Assembly: GCF_910592395.1 (NCBI RefSeq)
Contig: NC_088315.1
Coordinates: 436,501-500,500, forward strand
DNA from: Lineus longissimus
Lineage: Eukaryota; Nemertea; Pilidiophora; Heteronemertea; Lineidae
DNA length: 64,000 bases
Direction of reading: 5' to 3'
This document shows positions 25,001 through 39,200 of this stretch, piece by piece. A program made the translations under genes and the position numbers. Under the pieces are notes generated by a model that made no database searches, had not been told where the DNA came from, and worked only from the letters and a program-made list of their open reading frames with translations. Numbering within the stretch: the first letter of the stretch is position 1; each line of letters starts with the position of its first letter.

Positions 25001-28000
25001 CCGAATGATTAAGCCATCTGGTGCGTTGCTTTGAGCGACAGCTGGCGCAAGGCAGTCGAATATCTATTCACCACTTTAGCGAGGTCCGGACTTTTCAAAT
25101 ATGAATATAACCTGTGTGGATTTTCTTCTTCATTGTTTCTGCCAACGGCCATTCAGCCGACACTCAAAGATCGTTAAGTCATTATCCGAACAACTCTGTT
25201 GGGAAGTAATCACAGCTTCAAATCATGTGGTAACAAGTGGCCTTTGTAATCATCATGAACGTGAAACATGTGTCGCATCCACTTTGTTCGCAAATTCCCA
25301 CTCTTCATTACACTTTAGCTCATATTGAACTGCTCCAGCAAGCCATTCTTTCCTTCCTTCCTTGGTAACTACATATTAGTATCTATCAAGCTGGTCCACA
25401 AGGTTCCCTTTGTTTGACAGGCGATACGTCTCCAATGAGATCGCCTAATTAATCCCCGCGCTGTCTCACCCAAGGCTCATCTTATGATTGATTCGGGACT
25501 TGACTGACACTTCTCTGTTGCACATATCCCGAAGTCTTCCCCAGCTGATGTATTTCCCACGAGACTGAATGGCCCTGGTATTGGTTGTATTGGCTGCTGA
25601 TAATGCGACACCTGCGTCCTGGAAGCTTGGTGAGCATTGGCTGTGATCATCCACGATGATATACAGACATAAATGCCTGGGGCAAAGGGCTTTACATGTG
25701 AAGCATTCGTTTTCTGCCAACTTAAGGAATCCATTCTGATAAGAGGCGACATCTTTGCTTACGGATGTTTTGTCTGACGAAGTTACTCCAAAACTGTTAA
25801 GGCCCTTTGATGGGCTTTACACCAGTACTCTGTGGATGATATTGAAGAGTAGATCACCATATCTTACTCTCATTCTGCCGAAGTGGTTATACCATGTTCA
25901 TTCCAAGCCAACGCTAATAAAGGCGACCAATTCGAACTTGTTTTTCTATTTCATGATCCCGAGACAGGAAACTCATTAAATATAGACCAACATATTTAAT
26001 TAAATATCTGTATTTAGTTGGTTGGGCTTAAATCAGGGGGATTCCATCCTCGTTGTCGTGTACAAAACAGAACATAAAAGCATTGAAATCTCTAACCAAC
26101 ATGGTAAAACACATCTTACAAGAGCCTACGAGCCTGCCACATATTGTTGTTGTCTATTAGAAAGATGAAGGCCAGCTGGTACAGGTGTGTGCATAGAGTC
26201 GTTAAGAACACATGACTAAATCGATCAAAAGCATCGGGTTTTGAAACCATAGATTGATCATATCCCAGGTCAGTCAGGAAGTAAGTCAGGTCTTTAGTTA
26301 CTCCTTCTTTCCGCAGACAGCGCTCGGATCATTTTAAATCCCATCTTCTGGTAAGTTGCTGTGTTGCTATGGGAATGAGTTAGTCGACACTAAACACCAA
26401 ACTCTGAGAGACATGCGGTAGATCAAGGGGGTGGGGCTCATCATTCAGTTCCTTGGGTACTCCTGCTTGGGACACCATCAACCACATCCTCAGCACTCGC
26501 CGATCGGCCCAGCCTTCAAAATCAGCAGCAGTGTAAGATACTGCTGATATCAAGCAGCAGGTTTCGCACCCATTTTTAAGAACGACCTATTATATACCTT
26601 GCTACCTGATTCACCATCCTCTTCATGCTGTTACTTAAGTTTCGGGACTGATGATTTTGGTTCATTTTGAGCCGAAAAAAAGTGAAAATAATATTTGGAC
26701 TTAGAAACTTTTTCATCATTGATTCAGTTCAAAATTTTGAAAAATTTTCAGAGTCGAAAAAGTTTTGGGATTGATGATGTTGGTTCATTTTGAGCAATTA
26801 GTCTTTCATCGATTTACGTAATAGATTAAGTGATGGCATCGCTTTATGCACACATATAGTCAATGCTTTGACCATAAGCTAATTGCAGATAAAATCGTTC
26901 TGCAAATTCCACAAAAATCAGTTAGCATCTTTCGTACATTTTTGGCTGAATATCTGCATCAGTTTACCAATATTCTAAGCGTGAACCAATTATCAGCACA
27001 TATTGATGTAAGAACCATGATTTTCAAAGCCGGGTGATGAACTTTGCGATATCTTCGTCACAGCTAGGAATGGCTATGAAGAAGTCAATAAGATAATTAG
27101 CCCTGATCATCTCTATTCACTATCGTCTATTATCAATCTGCGATGAGATGATACTGTAAGACAAGAAGAGCAAGTTCGCAGGAGGTCTGCATGGTAAACA
27201 AGGAAATATTATAAGTTCGGGAAAACACGTTAATAACTTTTGGTAAAGTGTTATAGATTGCGCTTTTTTCGGCGTAATAAGTAAATCTTCTTCTGACTCA
27301 ACAAAAACATGTTTCATCAGTAAAGCATTTACTAGATAAACATATTCATTTTCCATTGAGTCAAGGTTGACACGAGTTTGTAACACGCGTCTACCATCTA
27401 ATTGGTCGATATGAAGAACAAAGTAAGAGGAGGTCGATTCCTTAGGGTGAAGGTTCAAAATAGGCAAGAGCTGGTGGCTTGTCCTCTGCAGGGGATAATT
27501 GGTACTGAGTTAGAAACTAATGATGGCCCTAATGACGGTTCTATTTACCTCACTAATTAGTTTGGCGAAGAACCTGTCGAGTTGTTTATGGCTGAAAGCT
27601 GATAATCGGCGACTTGCCCTTTTACCAGAGAATGGCACCTAGCAAGGGTGAAGCACCGATTTTAGTGAACATGGTTAGTAAGGGGATACAGTGTCAGTAA
27701 GACCAATCTTACTACTTCTTGTTAATTACTTGTAGATCTACTTGTAAATCAATGAATATGCTGTTTGAGGAAATCGAAGTGTATGCAAACAACCCGATGC
27801 CAATTATTTTATGAGGAAGATACATGCATTGTCCCGTTCTGTATCGGGAATTGGCCCCCTTGTGCCATTGGATGGCATGATGACAAGCTTGTAGCCCATT
27901 GATCCTATAATCAAGGCTCCAAACGCCAAAGACAAGAGCAGCGTATGCTCTAATTAGTGGACGCCTCCACCTTTAATCTGAATGGTTCAAAAGCAACCAA

Positions 28001-30104
28001 TTTGTGTTGGCTGTCGTTTTATGCTGATAAGCTTGCGGGAGAGGGGATAAAATAAGCATATCAAACGCGACTGTAATCTCAGCTCAGAATCGATGCCCTC
28101 GAACACCCCTGTCCACAAAACAGATAAATGAGGCAAATCGATCACGACGGTGTTGCCTCCTAACGAGAGTTGTCTCTAATTGTTTTCTCGGTTTCTATGG
28201 TAATTCCGTAAATTTCGTTAAAGACTGCTCCATGTTGCTGCAGTAATTAATCAGGTAGTGTAGCATCAACAAGTCGCCAGGTGTATGATTACTGTTCTGT
28301 TACCTTCGAGTGGACTTGGTGTCTTCTTTATCATCATATAGCTGATGATTCCTGACATTCACGACTGCCCTCGCGGAACGTGCTGAGCCTTACAAAGCGT
28401 CTTAAATACTTTAAAGGATCGTCACTCTATGAAGAGGTAGGAGCATCTTTCCGAATTTGTATTATTGAAATCTGTGCATTGTTATGAAAACTTTAAAGAG
28501 ATTATTTAATTTTGTTATTTTCTTGGTTGAAGCTGGCCTAATTATGTTATGATTCGACCACGTGTATTTATCCAGTACATATTCAATTGTTTCACTCACT
28601 CGATTTCACATCGGTCCTTACTTTTCCAGTGATTATTTGGCCAAAGCAAATGATCTCTCGATTTAGTGATGGGGATTGAATATGATTCGCCTATTATACA
28701 TTTCAGTTTGAGCTTCATTTCACAATACCCTATGCCAATCTCGTCTCGACTCTTACCAATGTAAACTTGTAAACGAAATACTATGTAGCGCATATCATAT
28801 CATTAAAAAAAAACACGCTGACAGTATATATTCTGCGATGTTGAATAAGATTCGAGTCTTCCTGTCGATGCAGGAATAGAAAGAAACGATTTTGAGTATT
28901 GTTGTCTTAAGAGCCCAACTTTTCACAACTTTCTGTGTTGAAATGCAAGCAATGCAATGCAGTTGATGTATACTGTGTCTCACCTGAGACACAGGAAAAT
29001 ACCGTTTGACATTTTCCTCAAAAAAAGATGGGGGAAAATCACTGAAATCTCAAGTTTAAAATCTGGGGACAAATTGCAGAGTGGGTTCTTCATGGCTTCG
29101 GCCTGAGAAACTCGGACAATCGAAAGTCGAAATATTTTTTTCTCTTTTTTTTCTACTCAAAATGAAGAAACATCATCAATCCAAAAAAATTTTGCCTTGA
29201 ACTTTTTTCAGCATTTTGAACTTAGGCCACACAACATTTCTAAACGGACCTTTAGCAGTCGATTCGAACAGAACTAAAAGGTGCTTTTGTTAGATACTTG
29301 ATCGTCCATGTCGGCAGAAGAGATCTTCCAGTATTGATATGCGAAATCAATACCTTATCATAATGGTGCTGTTAAAGCCTTTTTATCACGAAGTTCTAGA
29401 CAATTAAGAAATGCTTCGTTCAGAATAATGGATAGGTTTCCATTTTTGCACTTAAAACCTCTCTATTTCCATCAGCACTGCTTTATGTTGCATGCAGAGC
29501 GACAATTAGCATCTATACCGGCCGGTATATGGCTAGAATAGCTCTACCAGCAATGAGATGAGAGAGTCAAACCTGAAGGAAACGTTGATGAGATGATGGC
29601 AGGAAACCGGAGGGAAACGGACGGCTACAGACGAGGAATTTATTCCGTATAATAGGTGTAGCCATCCTCTAGGAAACCGCCTCGTTGGTTCGCTAGTAGG
29701 TTTCACTGTATTTAGTCATGTTAGTTTCGGTAGGTTGATGCAGGCAACAGAGAAAGTGGACTGAATATTTCACTGAAATTATTCAGTAGACAGGCTATCC
29801 AAGACAGCTTAAAGCATGGTAGAGAGAGGGTGGGTTGAATATTCAGATTGAAAGTATTCAGAAGAAAGGCTGTCAAAACGAGACAAGCTTCCACGACCAC
29901 ACACCATGCTATTATGTCGCTGTCTCGATCACATTATGTTACTCTGAGCCTTTAGCATAAGATAAACGTTAATCAGGTTAGCAGGTTTACGCCATTTATG
30001 GGTTCTTTTTCAGATTAAACACTATCAAGGGACCGTAAATGATCAAGTGTCGACTCCACTGATGTTACGCCCCTTTCTGATCTTCTTCCTCTCTCTCTCT
30101 TCAG
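22022..30104. other. 8-kb gene-poor stretch, possibly a first intron
   Basis: No coding exon was recognised on either strand. Unrecognised open frames of 60-115 codons occur (for example the minus frame 27120-27467) without splice or domain support. A dispersed motif near GATTGATGATGTTGGTTC occurs twice as direct copies (~26645-26672 and ~26769-26796) and once inverted (~29150-29215). The remainder shows no RNA gene or repeat array that I can support. Confidence 0.4.
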
Positions 30105-30122
30105 TATCTTCGCTGAACTACC

Positions 30123-33100
30123 ATGTATGGACTACTATTCGAGGGTATGCAGTTCTACGTCAAGAAGGAATATGGCGACGACGCCTGGGAAGCAGTCCTA
30201 CGAAAAGCCGACCTCTCTACTCATACGTTTTCCTCACATAAAACATACAACGAGAATCTCCTTCCGAAGATCGCCGAGGCGGCGGTTGAGGTACTTGAAG
30301 TTACCAAAGACGAGTTCATGTTTCAGATAGGGAAATGCTTCGTAGCCTTTGTAGGCCAATATGGCTACGATGGAATACTCAAGGTCCTCGGCCGTCACTT
30401 GAGGGACTTTCTAAACGGGTTGGATAATCTTCACGAGTACCTACGCTTCAGCTATCCCAAATTGAAACCGCCATCTTTCTTCTGCGTTAATGAATCAAAA
30501 ACTGGTTTGACACTTCACTATCGTAGCAAACGCAAGGGGTACCTTACATATGTCACCGGGCAGATTATGCAGGTGGCCAAGCAATTCTACAACACGGACT
30601 TACGCATAGAAATAGTCAATGAAGAAGTTGAGAAGAACTTAACTAACGCGATTCTGAGATTACATTTTGATAACAGAGCGTATAGGAAGTCTGAATCTCG
30701 ATTCGATTTTACCGTTATAGACTCTCTACCTGTACCTAGCGAAGTCTTCTTTGAGGTATTTCCGTTCAATATTGTGTTTAACCGAGGCATGAAGGTGCGC
30801 AACATCGGTGATGGGGTACAGGCTGTGATGCCTAACCTACTCGGCGCACACATTACCAGTGTCTTCAGGCTGACAAAACCCTTGGTGGAGTTCACCTGGG
30901 AAAGTGTAAGTTTATGTTATTTTCTTCCGATTTGCCTACAGTGCGACAGTCGAACTAACTGACATATCAAGTGTGGAACTGGTGAAGCTCTTCGTGAGCG
31001 ACACATTTCTTATCATCATGCTTGTATTCTTATCATTATGATGCATTTTTAAGCAGTTCTGATCGGACAATGCCACCAACACAATAAGCGGCATGAGAAT
31101 TCCACCTCCATACGTGATCATACAAAAATGTATAGCGACAGCTTATTCAGACCTTACAACAGTCCAAATTTGTTTCTCTCTTGAAGGTAATGATGCACAC
31201 AAACAATATATTCGAGATGACAAGCCATTCACCCGTTGGACGTCTTTCCAAGGCTGGTAAGATGTTTTCAGAAGGAAGATTAACAACTTCTCCCTAATGA
31301 ATTCCAATCATTGATGTTTCAGTCATTACTAACTGATCACGTAACATCATAGTCACACTCATGATACGACCACCTAAAAACCTCCTGTACTTGACACGTA
31401 TGTTATAGCTATCTTGATCTTAATCTTGACATGTTGGACGCTACTCCGCCAGACAACTGTAAGTGTATTTGTAGCTATGATTCATATCTGTAAGGTGAAA
31501 GAAAGACAAAATGACTTAAAGGTTTCATGCAACATTTTCTAGCACGTTAGTATATAGAATACTTAGGCTCGACTTTCATATTTTGGACAGCGCAGAATAG
31601 CTCAGCTTCCTCCCAATATTTTTCATAAACAACAACGTTTACAAACACATTTCTGACACAGTATGTTGCGTGTAACGCAGGGAATCGAATGTCCTCCAAA
31701 AAATCATTTGACAACTGTCATGGACTTCCCAAGAAAAGTCACGTTTGACTATATCCATAATATCAGCGGGATTCACCTTTTGGAATTCAAACAACAAGCA
31801 TGTTTTCGCTATGTCCGGGGCACTCAAAACTAGATCCGGAACACGGAAGTGTAATGCTCTGAGTTTAGGATTTTGACTTTCCAGGGGGTACTTAAGCAAG
31901 GTCACGTTGTAATGTATTTCTGCAGTACTGTCCTCATGACCTAGATTTCACTCAGCCACCAATTTTCAACCACAGTTACATCATTGTAAACTACTGTCAT
32001 TATTCCAATAGCACCAAAATATCTGGATGTCCCAGCTCCTGAGATTAATGTTAGTAAGTATGTGATTATAAAGGTTTTCCTATGTCACATGTTTAGTATT
32101 AACTTGGCATGTATATCTGTCATATATGTGTGTTTAGTATGTCATTAGTGCTAGGCACAGAATGTTGACCTTGCTTCACATAGAGTTGCTTCACTTACAA
32201 TCAGTTGCTCACCAGCTATTCACCACATATTTCACCAGGCAGGGTGCTCTTTCGCATCCAGCACTGCAGCGGATGAATCAAGGTGGAGTTGTTCACTTCA
32301 CTTCACGAGCTATTCACCACTGACATCAGACAGAGTGCTCTTTCGCATCCAGCACTGCACCAGATGAATCAAACAGGAGTTTATTTAGAAGATTGCTGAT
32401 AAGACTCCGAAGGACAGCCGCAAGGTTGCATAGCCTACATATTATGAAAGACGCTCTTTGAAATGACAGAGCACTACGTCTTACCTGTTGTGTACTACGT
32501 AGTATCAATGCATATCCGACCTTTCCCAACATGTACCGTATTGAAGTATAATAGCCCTTATAGTCAAGAGGCTTCTCTCATCCCCAGCAGGGTGACCAGG
32601 CAATGAAACCATGTTAGACACCATCTAGTGGAAGCCGTAACGTGGCGTCACTAATAAGCAAAAGAGTGATGTAATATAAATATACATATCTCTCATGCAT
32701 TTATAAAACATGTCCATTATACTCTGCGGCGATGGGAGTCGTACCGCCATTACTGCGGTTTTTTGGCCTATTAATGTCTTGACGGACCATAGTCTATGAT
32801 ATTCAACCAGTCCATATCGTCCTAACATCTCTAGACACAATGCAACGTCAGTCAGAATACAGATCTAACCTGGCCTTTAATAACTTTTTTTCAGCGCAAG
32901 GCGCCATAACAAATGGAGAATCAGGTGACATTGAAGAAATGGGGGAAAATGATGATGATTTTGCCCAAAGACAAATTTCCGAGGCGGAGGAGGTGTTGAT
33001 TGGCCGATGCCTGAGGCTGAAGGGGCAGATGATGTACATGAACGATTGGGATTCTATCATTTTCCTCGGAACGCCTGTGTAAGTAGTAGTAGTGCAATGT

Positions 33101-36100
33101 TACGTCCTTCTATGTGATCATATTGTTAACTATGTGGAGAATGCAGTGTAGAAATGTACAATGCAGCGAGGTTCTATGAGCAAACCCTCAATTAATGTTT
33201 AGAAATTAGCTATGCACGTAAAACGTCCTCCTAAACGTATTTACACTCATAAGATTTGTCAAAGAAAGTACTCTGTGTGGGTGAAGTTTCACTCACGATA
33301 AAACTCCTTTTCAAAACGACATCATAACTGAGTCACGTTCTTCAACTTGATATTTTCAGCATGAATGACATATCTGCCATGTTCAATGCTGGTCTGTATA
33401 TCAATGACCTGAGTATGCACGATTCAAGTCGGGACCTTATTCTTGCTGGTACACAACAGTCAGCTGAACTGAAGCTAGCCTTAGACCAGGTAAGGTCATT
33501 GTAACGACCAGGGTCGCTAGTTGAAGAATTCTGAATAGAATAAATCAGTGGACACTATACGTTGTTTAAGTCTTAGATGACAAAATGACATAACACCCAA
33601 TCCAACAGATATTTACATCCGCGTGTCGCTTTCGGCTGCAGAGTCATCATACCAGCAGATCAAAACCTTTTTTTTCAAAATTTTAGGAGCAACAAAAGAG
33701 TAAGAAGCTTGAGGATAGCATGAAGAAACTCGACATGGAGATGAAAAGGACCGACCAGCTCTTGTACCAAATGATACCCAAGTCTGTAGCAGATAGGCTC
33801 AGGTCCGGCGAGGCAGCAATGAACACGTGTGAGGTAAAAGTGCAGTAATGTACATGCTATAATTGAGCCGTTAAATTGTTCACGTCACAAAAGCACCGCG
33901 ACTGAATTCTGGAGAAAAGGAGCCTGCCTGCTCAAACACTAAAATCTCTGATTTCGCTTAGTATCTTTCTTTGCCGGCACAAGGATCGATGTCGAAGAGG
34001 AAAGGGGAGGGGGCTATAGGTAGACAACGAATACTGAAGGACATATTAAAGAATCGGAGAAAAGCTGGCTATCATGGAACGGAAAACTCGAAATAGAGTA
34101 GGCCTACCAAAATGCACAATGAAAGGAGGTTCTACAACCATATTTTGGTCTTTTCTAAATTTCTTCCTTTCAGACATTCGAATCGGTGACAGTTTTGTTC
34201 AGTGATGTAGTGGGCTTTACCAGTATATGCAGCAAGATCTCGCCCCTAGAGGTCGTTACTATGCTCAATGCCATGTATACCAAATTCGACCAACTCAGTG
34301 AAGTTCACAAAGTGTACAAGGTAAGACGCCTCTATTGATAGTGACCACAAGACCACTACACGGTGAATGTACCTGGTCTGCGAGTATGACGTGCTAGACC
34401 TGTTCAGGATCTATGTCTATGGTTCTTGGTTCCTCCCTTCCTAGCATACGCTACACGCCTTTTCATCAGAACGATTTAGACATTGTGTAAGTTGGAGAAC
34501 TCTGCTGTCACAGCATGTTTGATTAACTCTTCCTCATTACAGGTTGAAACAATCGGCGACGCATACATGGTTGTATCAGGAGCGCCGACAGTAACACGTT
34601 TCCATGCTCAATATATCTGTGATATGGCGTTAGATATGGTGCTGGAGATGACATCACTCGCTGATCCATCGACAGGCGATCATCTCAGCATACGAGTGGG
34701 TAAGTACCCGCACAAAGAAGATAATGCTTTGGATTTAAACCAAGTCTTTCCCTACAGCTTGATGTGCTTGTTGCCGATAGCCTGTCTAGCTTCTGCGACA
34801 GGCCGTGAACTACCGTGGATTGTGCACAGTACATTTCACTTTGACCACGTGTTGATGAAGTTTCCTAGTATACAACTTATGCACTGGTACTGCAAGTAGA
34901 TGCATTTGGTGCTTGGACCGTCTTTTTTCCCCCAATCATTTCTAACTTGCTTGTGATTGTTGTTATTTACAGGGGCACATTCCGGCATGGTCGTAGCTGG
35001 TGTGGTAGGGCTGAAGATGCCACGGTATTGTTTGTTTGGTGACACGGTCAACACTGCTTCACGGATGGAGTCAAACAGTGCGGTTAGTTACAGTCTTGCT
35101 TCGAAAGACTGCACATCATCATCAAAACTCGTTCATCTTTATAATCCTACTACCATTATGCACTGAATTACTTGTGCGATAGGATGGCTATTCTGGTCAG
35201 GACATAGTTGAATTTCAGGTGATAAGATGAAGCGACTCGTAAGAAGGTTTAGTTAGTGAGTTTGCTCTTATCTTTCAGGCTCAGAAGATCCACATCAGTG
35301 AAACAGTTAAGCTCCGTCTAGAGGGCTTCCCATATATGGTTAAAGAACGAGGTACAACGGAAGTCAAGGTGAGAGTTTAGCAGTTTTCCTTGAGTAAACA
35401 TTGTACGTGTATTTGACAAAACCGGTCTTATGGGCTTAGTAATGAGGATGGATTACATACATGTTAAACTACCTATGATGAGGAAGCCTCTTTAATGATA
35501 TTTGCTATGACGGGCTAGTCTTAATAAGGACTACTCATGAATGGTTTTCTTTAACTTCAGGGTAAAGGAACAATGAAAACGTACTGGTTAGAACGGCGCC
35601 TGGAGACCGAACCAGACGACCGTAACACCATGCTCATGCAGGCGGATAAGTTGAGGATGGACAAAAACACATCGGCGAGCCAATCAAACATAAATGCGGC
35701 ACACGACACGTTCGACAGACGATCTCTCTACTCGCCAGTCGTGAGTTCTGATGTGTCACGACCAGGCTCATCCACGAATGTCTCCCTGGCGGCAAACCAT
35801 GAGTTCCAACCAAAATCACAAACAAAACAGACAGAGCAGGTACATAACCACAACGTTTCAAACACACAGCTGGCTATTAAAGCCCCAGAGACAAAAACTC
35901 AATACGCAGACCCAGTAACCAAGGCCAAACCTCAATACGAGGCTCCAGTAGCCAAGGCCAAACCTCAAAACGAGGCTCTAGTGGCGAAGTCCACACCCCA
36001 GGCTTGGACACCCACTGACTTATTCAGGGCTAATAAACCTGAAGCACAGGTCAAACCACAGACTGACGCTTATCCATCTTTCCCACCACCTCTTGGACAG

Positions 36101-36259
36101 GATGGTCAGAGTTCAACAGGGGTAGAGAAAAAGACCCAAGGGGTACTGATTCCTCCCTTACCGTCGACACAAACAACACCAGAGGGTATCAAAGGCGAAC
36201 CGGTGAAGAAATACATTAATATAGGCAAAATCAAGAGTAGAATGTGCAATTTGTTCTAA
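30123..36259 (+). CDS. Gyc88E-like: Haem-dependent guanylate cyclase, Gyc88E type
   Basis: Ten exons join in frame: 30123-30905, 31187-31256, 32895-33078, 33360-33489, 33687-33833, 34174-34320, 34543-34699, 34973-35082, 35279-35368, 35561-36259 (2517 nt, 838 aa). All introns are GT..AG and all phases match. It converts GTP to cGMP. The N-terminal H-NOX domain (residues ~1-180) starts MYG, as family members do, has the probable proximal haem ligand His104 (LDNLHEYL) and the YxSxR motif at 133-137. A central HNOBA/PAS-like region and a signalling helix (~385-430) follow. The class III cyclase domain (~440-610) has metal-binding Asp449 and Asp493, guanine-selecting Glu489 and Cys559, and Asn566 and Arg570. 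All key residues are present, so it could act as a homodimer, as reported for Drosophila Gyc88E, an oxygen-responsive cyclase. The tail has three 11-residue repeats (718-750) and ends CNLF, a CaaX-like box. Cytosolic or membrane-associated. Confidence 0.95.
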
Positions 36260-39200
36260 TATAATTCCTTTATACAAAACGACCAAACCTGCTGAATACT
36301 CTGAATATGCTAGGTTTACCAAATAGATCATCATTGTTTGTCAAGGACCTATCAAATCTCACGCACCAACCAATTATACCAATGGCAAATATCTGGTTTT
36401 GCCTTTTGCTTTTTGTTTTCTTTATTACTTTCTTACCCACAGAATTCATTCTGATCACAATTTTAGTTTGTAAGTGTATTTTTCACCGATGACAACTCAA
36501 TGCAGTGTGCACGACATAAACCTTGCAATCATGTACATGGCGTATATTCACTCAGGGATGTATGATGAAAACTAACCGGAATACATCGGGCTTTTTAGGT
36601 TTTTCTAACTGTATTTATTTTGTAGGGGGTGAGGGGGATGGGCAGCATCCGAGGAGGAAGAATCTAACTCCGTCCTATCTATGATATTAAGGCCTATATA
36701 ACGTGCTAATGTCACCTAGGCTAAGAGGGACATGTTTTAGTCTAAATGGTTCGAAACGTTAAACTGCTACAGCTAAGTAGGAGGTAGTCTGTCGGTCAGC
36801 AGTCAGAGTGGCACATGCAACCGAGTATAGTGTTGTTCAGCAAAAACATGAATCGCTCTCACAATCGACTTCTCCGATTATATTCGACAATGCAAAGATA
36901 CACATAAAGAGGTCAGTTTCAAAACGTATCATCTCAAAATCTGCAGCAATTCATTACAGGTGGAGTCAAGACCTATGCCCGGTGTAATGTTTTTGAGTGT
37001 TTCTGTTTTTGAGTGTTTCCCTCATTGTTTGGGAACGCTCAAAAATAGATTGACAAGTTTTTCTGTGTATCCCCCCTATTGAAAAGTCGTGGTCTCTCTA
37101 GCTGCCTATTGTTTGGAAACACTGACACATGGGAAACAACCACAGATGTTACACCGGGTTTACCTACGCCTTTACTGAGTCACATTGCATGGTTCACATG
37201 TCACACTTGTCATGGGCATGTTCCTTGACTGACTCAGCCAGGCTGGGAAGCATCTCATGAAATGACATTAGGGTGAAAAGCGACAAGGCCACATCTGTCT
37301 TCCGCTATGTGATTCCTTCCTAGAGTGATATGGTACAAGCATAACGTAAACTCAAAGTAAACCAAGCATGATGAGTAAGGGTGATTTGATTCAAAAAGAT
37401 GATAATTTTTATATCGAGCTTTTAGCCAATGCAGTTATATGCAGCTGTGAGAAGCCAATTTCAATTTTTCTTAAGATTTTAACTTTTATTCGTAAAATGG
37501 CGCTGGCTAAAGTGGATGATACGATCTGAGAAAAGAACTCTTAATACATTTACAGGCATTGCAAACACTGACAAGGACTGACGCCAAAAACAAGAAATCA
37601 TACAAGCGCTGGAAGAGACCTCTCATTAAAAAGCAGGTGGCCCTGTCTCTCGGCTTTAAAGCTGATTTGTTGGGGAAGAAGAGCCAGCCTTGGTTTCATT
37701 GAAGTGAATCAGGATAAGGATTCCGACAAGACATCCGATTAAAGGCCGTCTAGATCCAATACTTAAATGAAACGATGTCGCGATTTGTTTTCATGTAAAT
37801 CCTTTCCTGCCAGGAAATGTTATTTTGGCATATTTCGTTGAGAACAAGATTCAGAACCTAAAACCATCACCGATATGATACTGAGGTCGAACTAAAAAGT
37901 CTAAAGTCCATGTAAAACGAAATTAACCGCGCAGAACTTGACATCAGATGGCATGAGGTCTCTTGCGCACTTGGGGCGAGGTATGATCGTTATTGTAGTG
38001 TTGTCGTAGCCGTTTCTGTAACGTCCTTGTACATCCAGTCTCACCATCTGTTGATTCTATTCTTTATCAAACGCTTGGGAAAATTTCCTTCGTCAAAAAT
38101 ATGTCAACTCTGTCGTGGCGCATGTTCTCTCTACCACATCTTATACAAAGTTGTTGGGGAGTTGATTGTAGGCTAAATGCGTCAGGATCATGTACGACCT
38201 TCCCTTTCCCCGAGCTCGACTATCTGTCCAACATTATGCACGTCATTCAAAATGTCTGATCCATGTTTTCCTTCGCTTTGCAGCCTCCGTCGTGAAAGTC
38301 TCGTCCTGCTGTCGTCACATTCCCTAGCTGGTGTGCGTAGAGACTCCTGGCACTATCCATTAGAGGCACACCGCTGTAGCGGTATTTCTGGTTTCAGCCA
38401 ATTTTTTGCCTGACCGCAACATTCTCTCTCCCTGCACTTTGTCCGAGGCAATAGTTCTATGAAACAACACTGAATTCAGCTGCAGTGGATGCGGTGGAGT
38501 TAAGTCATGAGTGTGTCGTCCGGTCCTCTTGATCAAGCGGTCCGCTTCTAAACGACCATGTGGGAATTGGAGGCATTTGTTTTCGAACTGTTAATGCCGA
38601 AAGAGGAAGCTTTGGTATATAATATTTTGCTGTCTCTTTCTGCATTTTTGATCCTCTAGCTGTAATGTGGGGAAGGGGTGGGGCGTACACTGATGAACTA
38701 AACTTCGACACAATTACTTTTAGGAGCAATTGCACATTTATGTTAACGCCAAATCACTTCTCATTTCAAGGAGGTGGCAGGGAAGCGTTTTAAAGACCTA
38801 GACTCTAAAGGGCACTGCTTTGTATATTGTAAAGTCAGCTTCATTGTACTCTGCACTATCTTCTGTTGTACATGTATCTACGTTTAGTTAATGCAGTTGT
38901 CCATGTAAATCATGTTCCCCAAAGTCAGGGATTTCCACTATCCTGAATATAGTGGCGAATTAATGAGTTCTGAGCGAACACGAATTTTTTGCCCATCAAC
39001 TTTCTGTCGAGATCAGAAAAATATGTTGTGTCGAATACCTCTGGACCTGTTCATCATCTTTTAATAGAACGTTACAGATGATCCGTGTGGAAAGAAATAT
39101 GGAATATGTGAAGGACCTGCTGCAATTTCATTTCAAGTCCTGAGTGAATTGGTGTCGAATCTGGGCCGTAGAAAAAAACCTCAAGTGTCAACAAAGTGTC

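Noticed and set aside
25466-25752. Two overlapping minus-strand frames of 84 and 91 codons
   Set aside because: They are open in different frames over the same DNA, with no domain or splice support, which suggests chance.
27120-27467. Minus-strand frame of about 115 codons in the gene-poor region
   Set aside because: I recognise no domain, see no convincing splice borders, and its reading frame is sensitive to a short A-run. Chance or an old insertion remnant is more likely.
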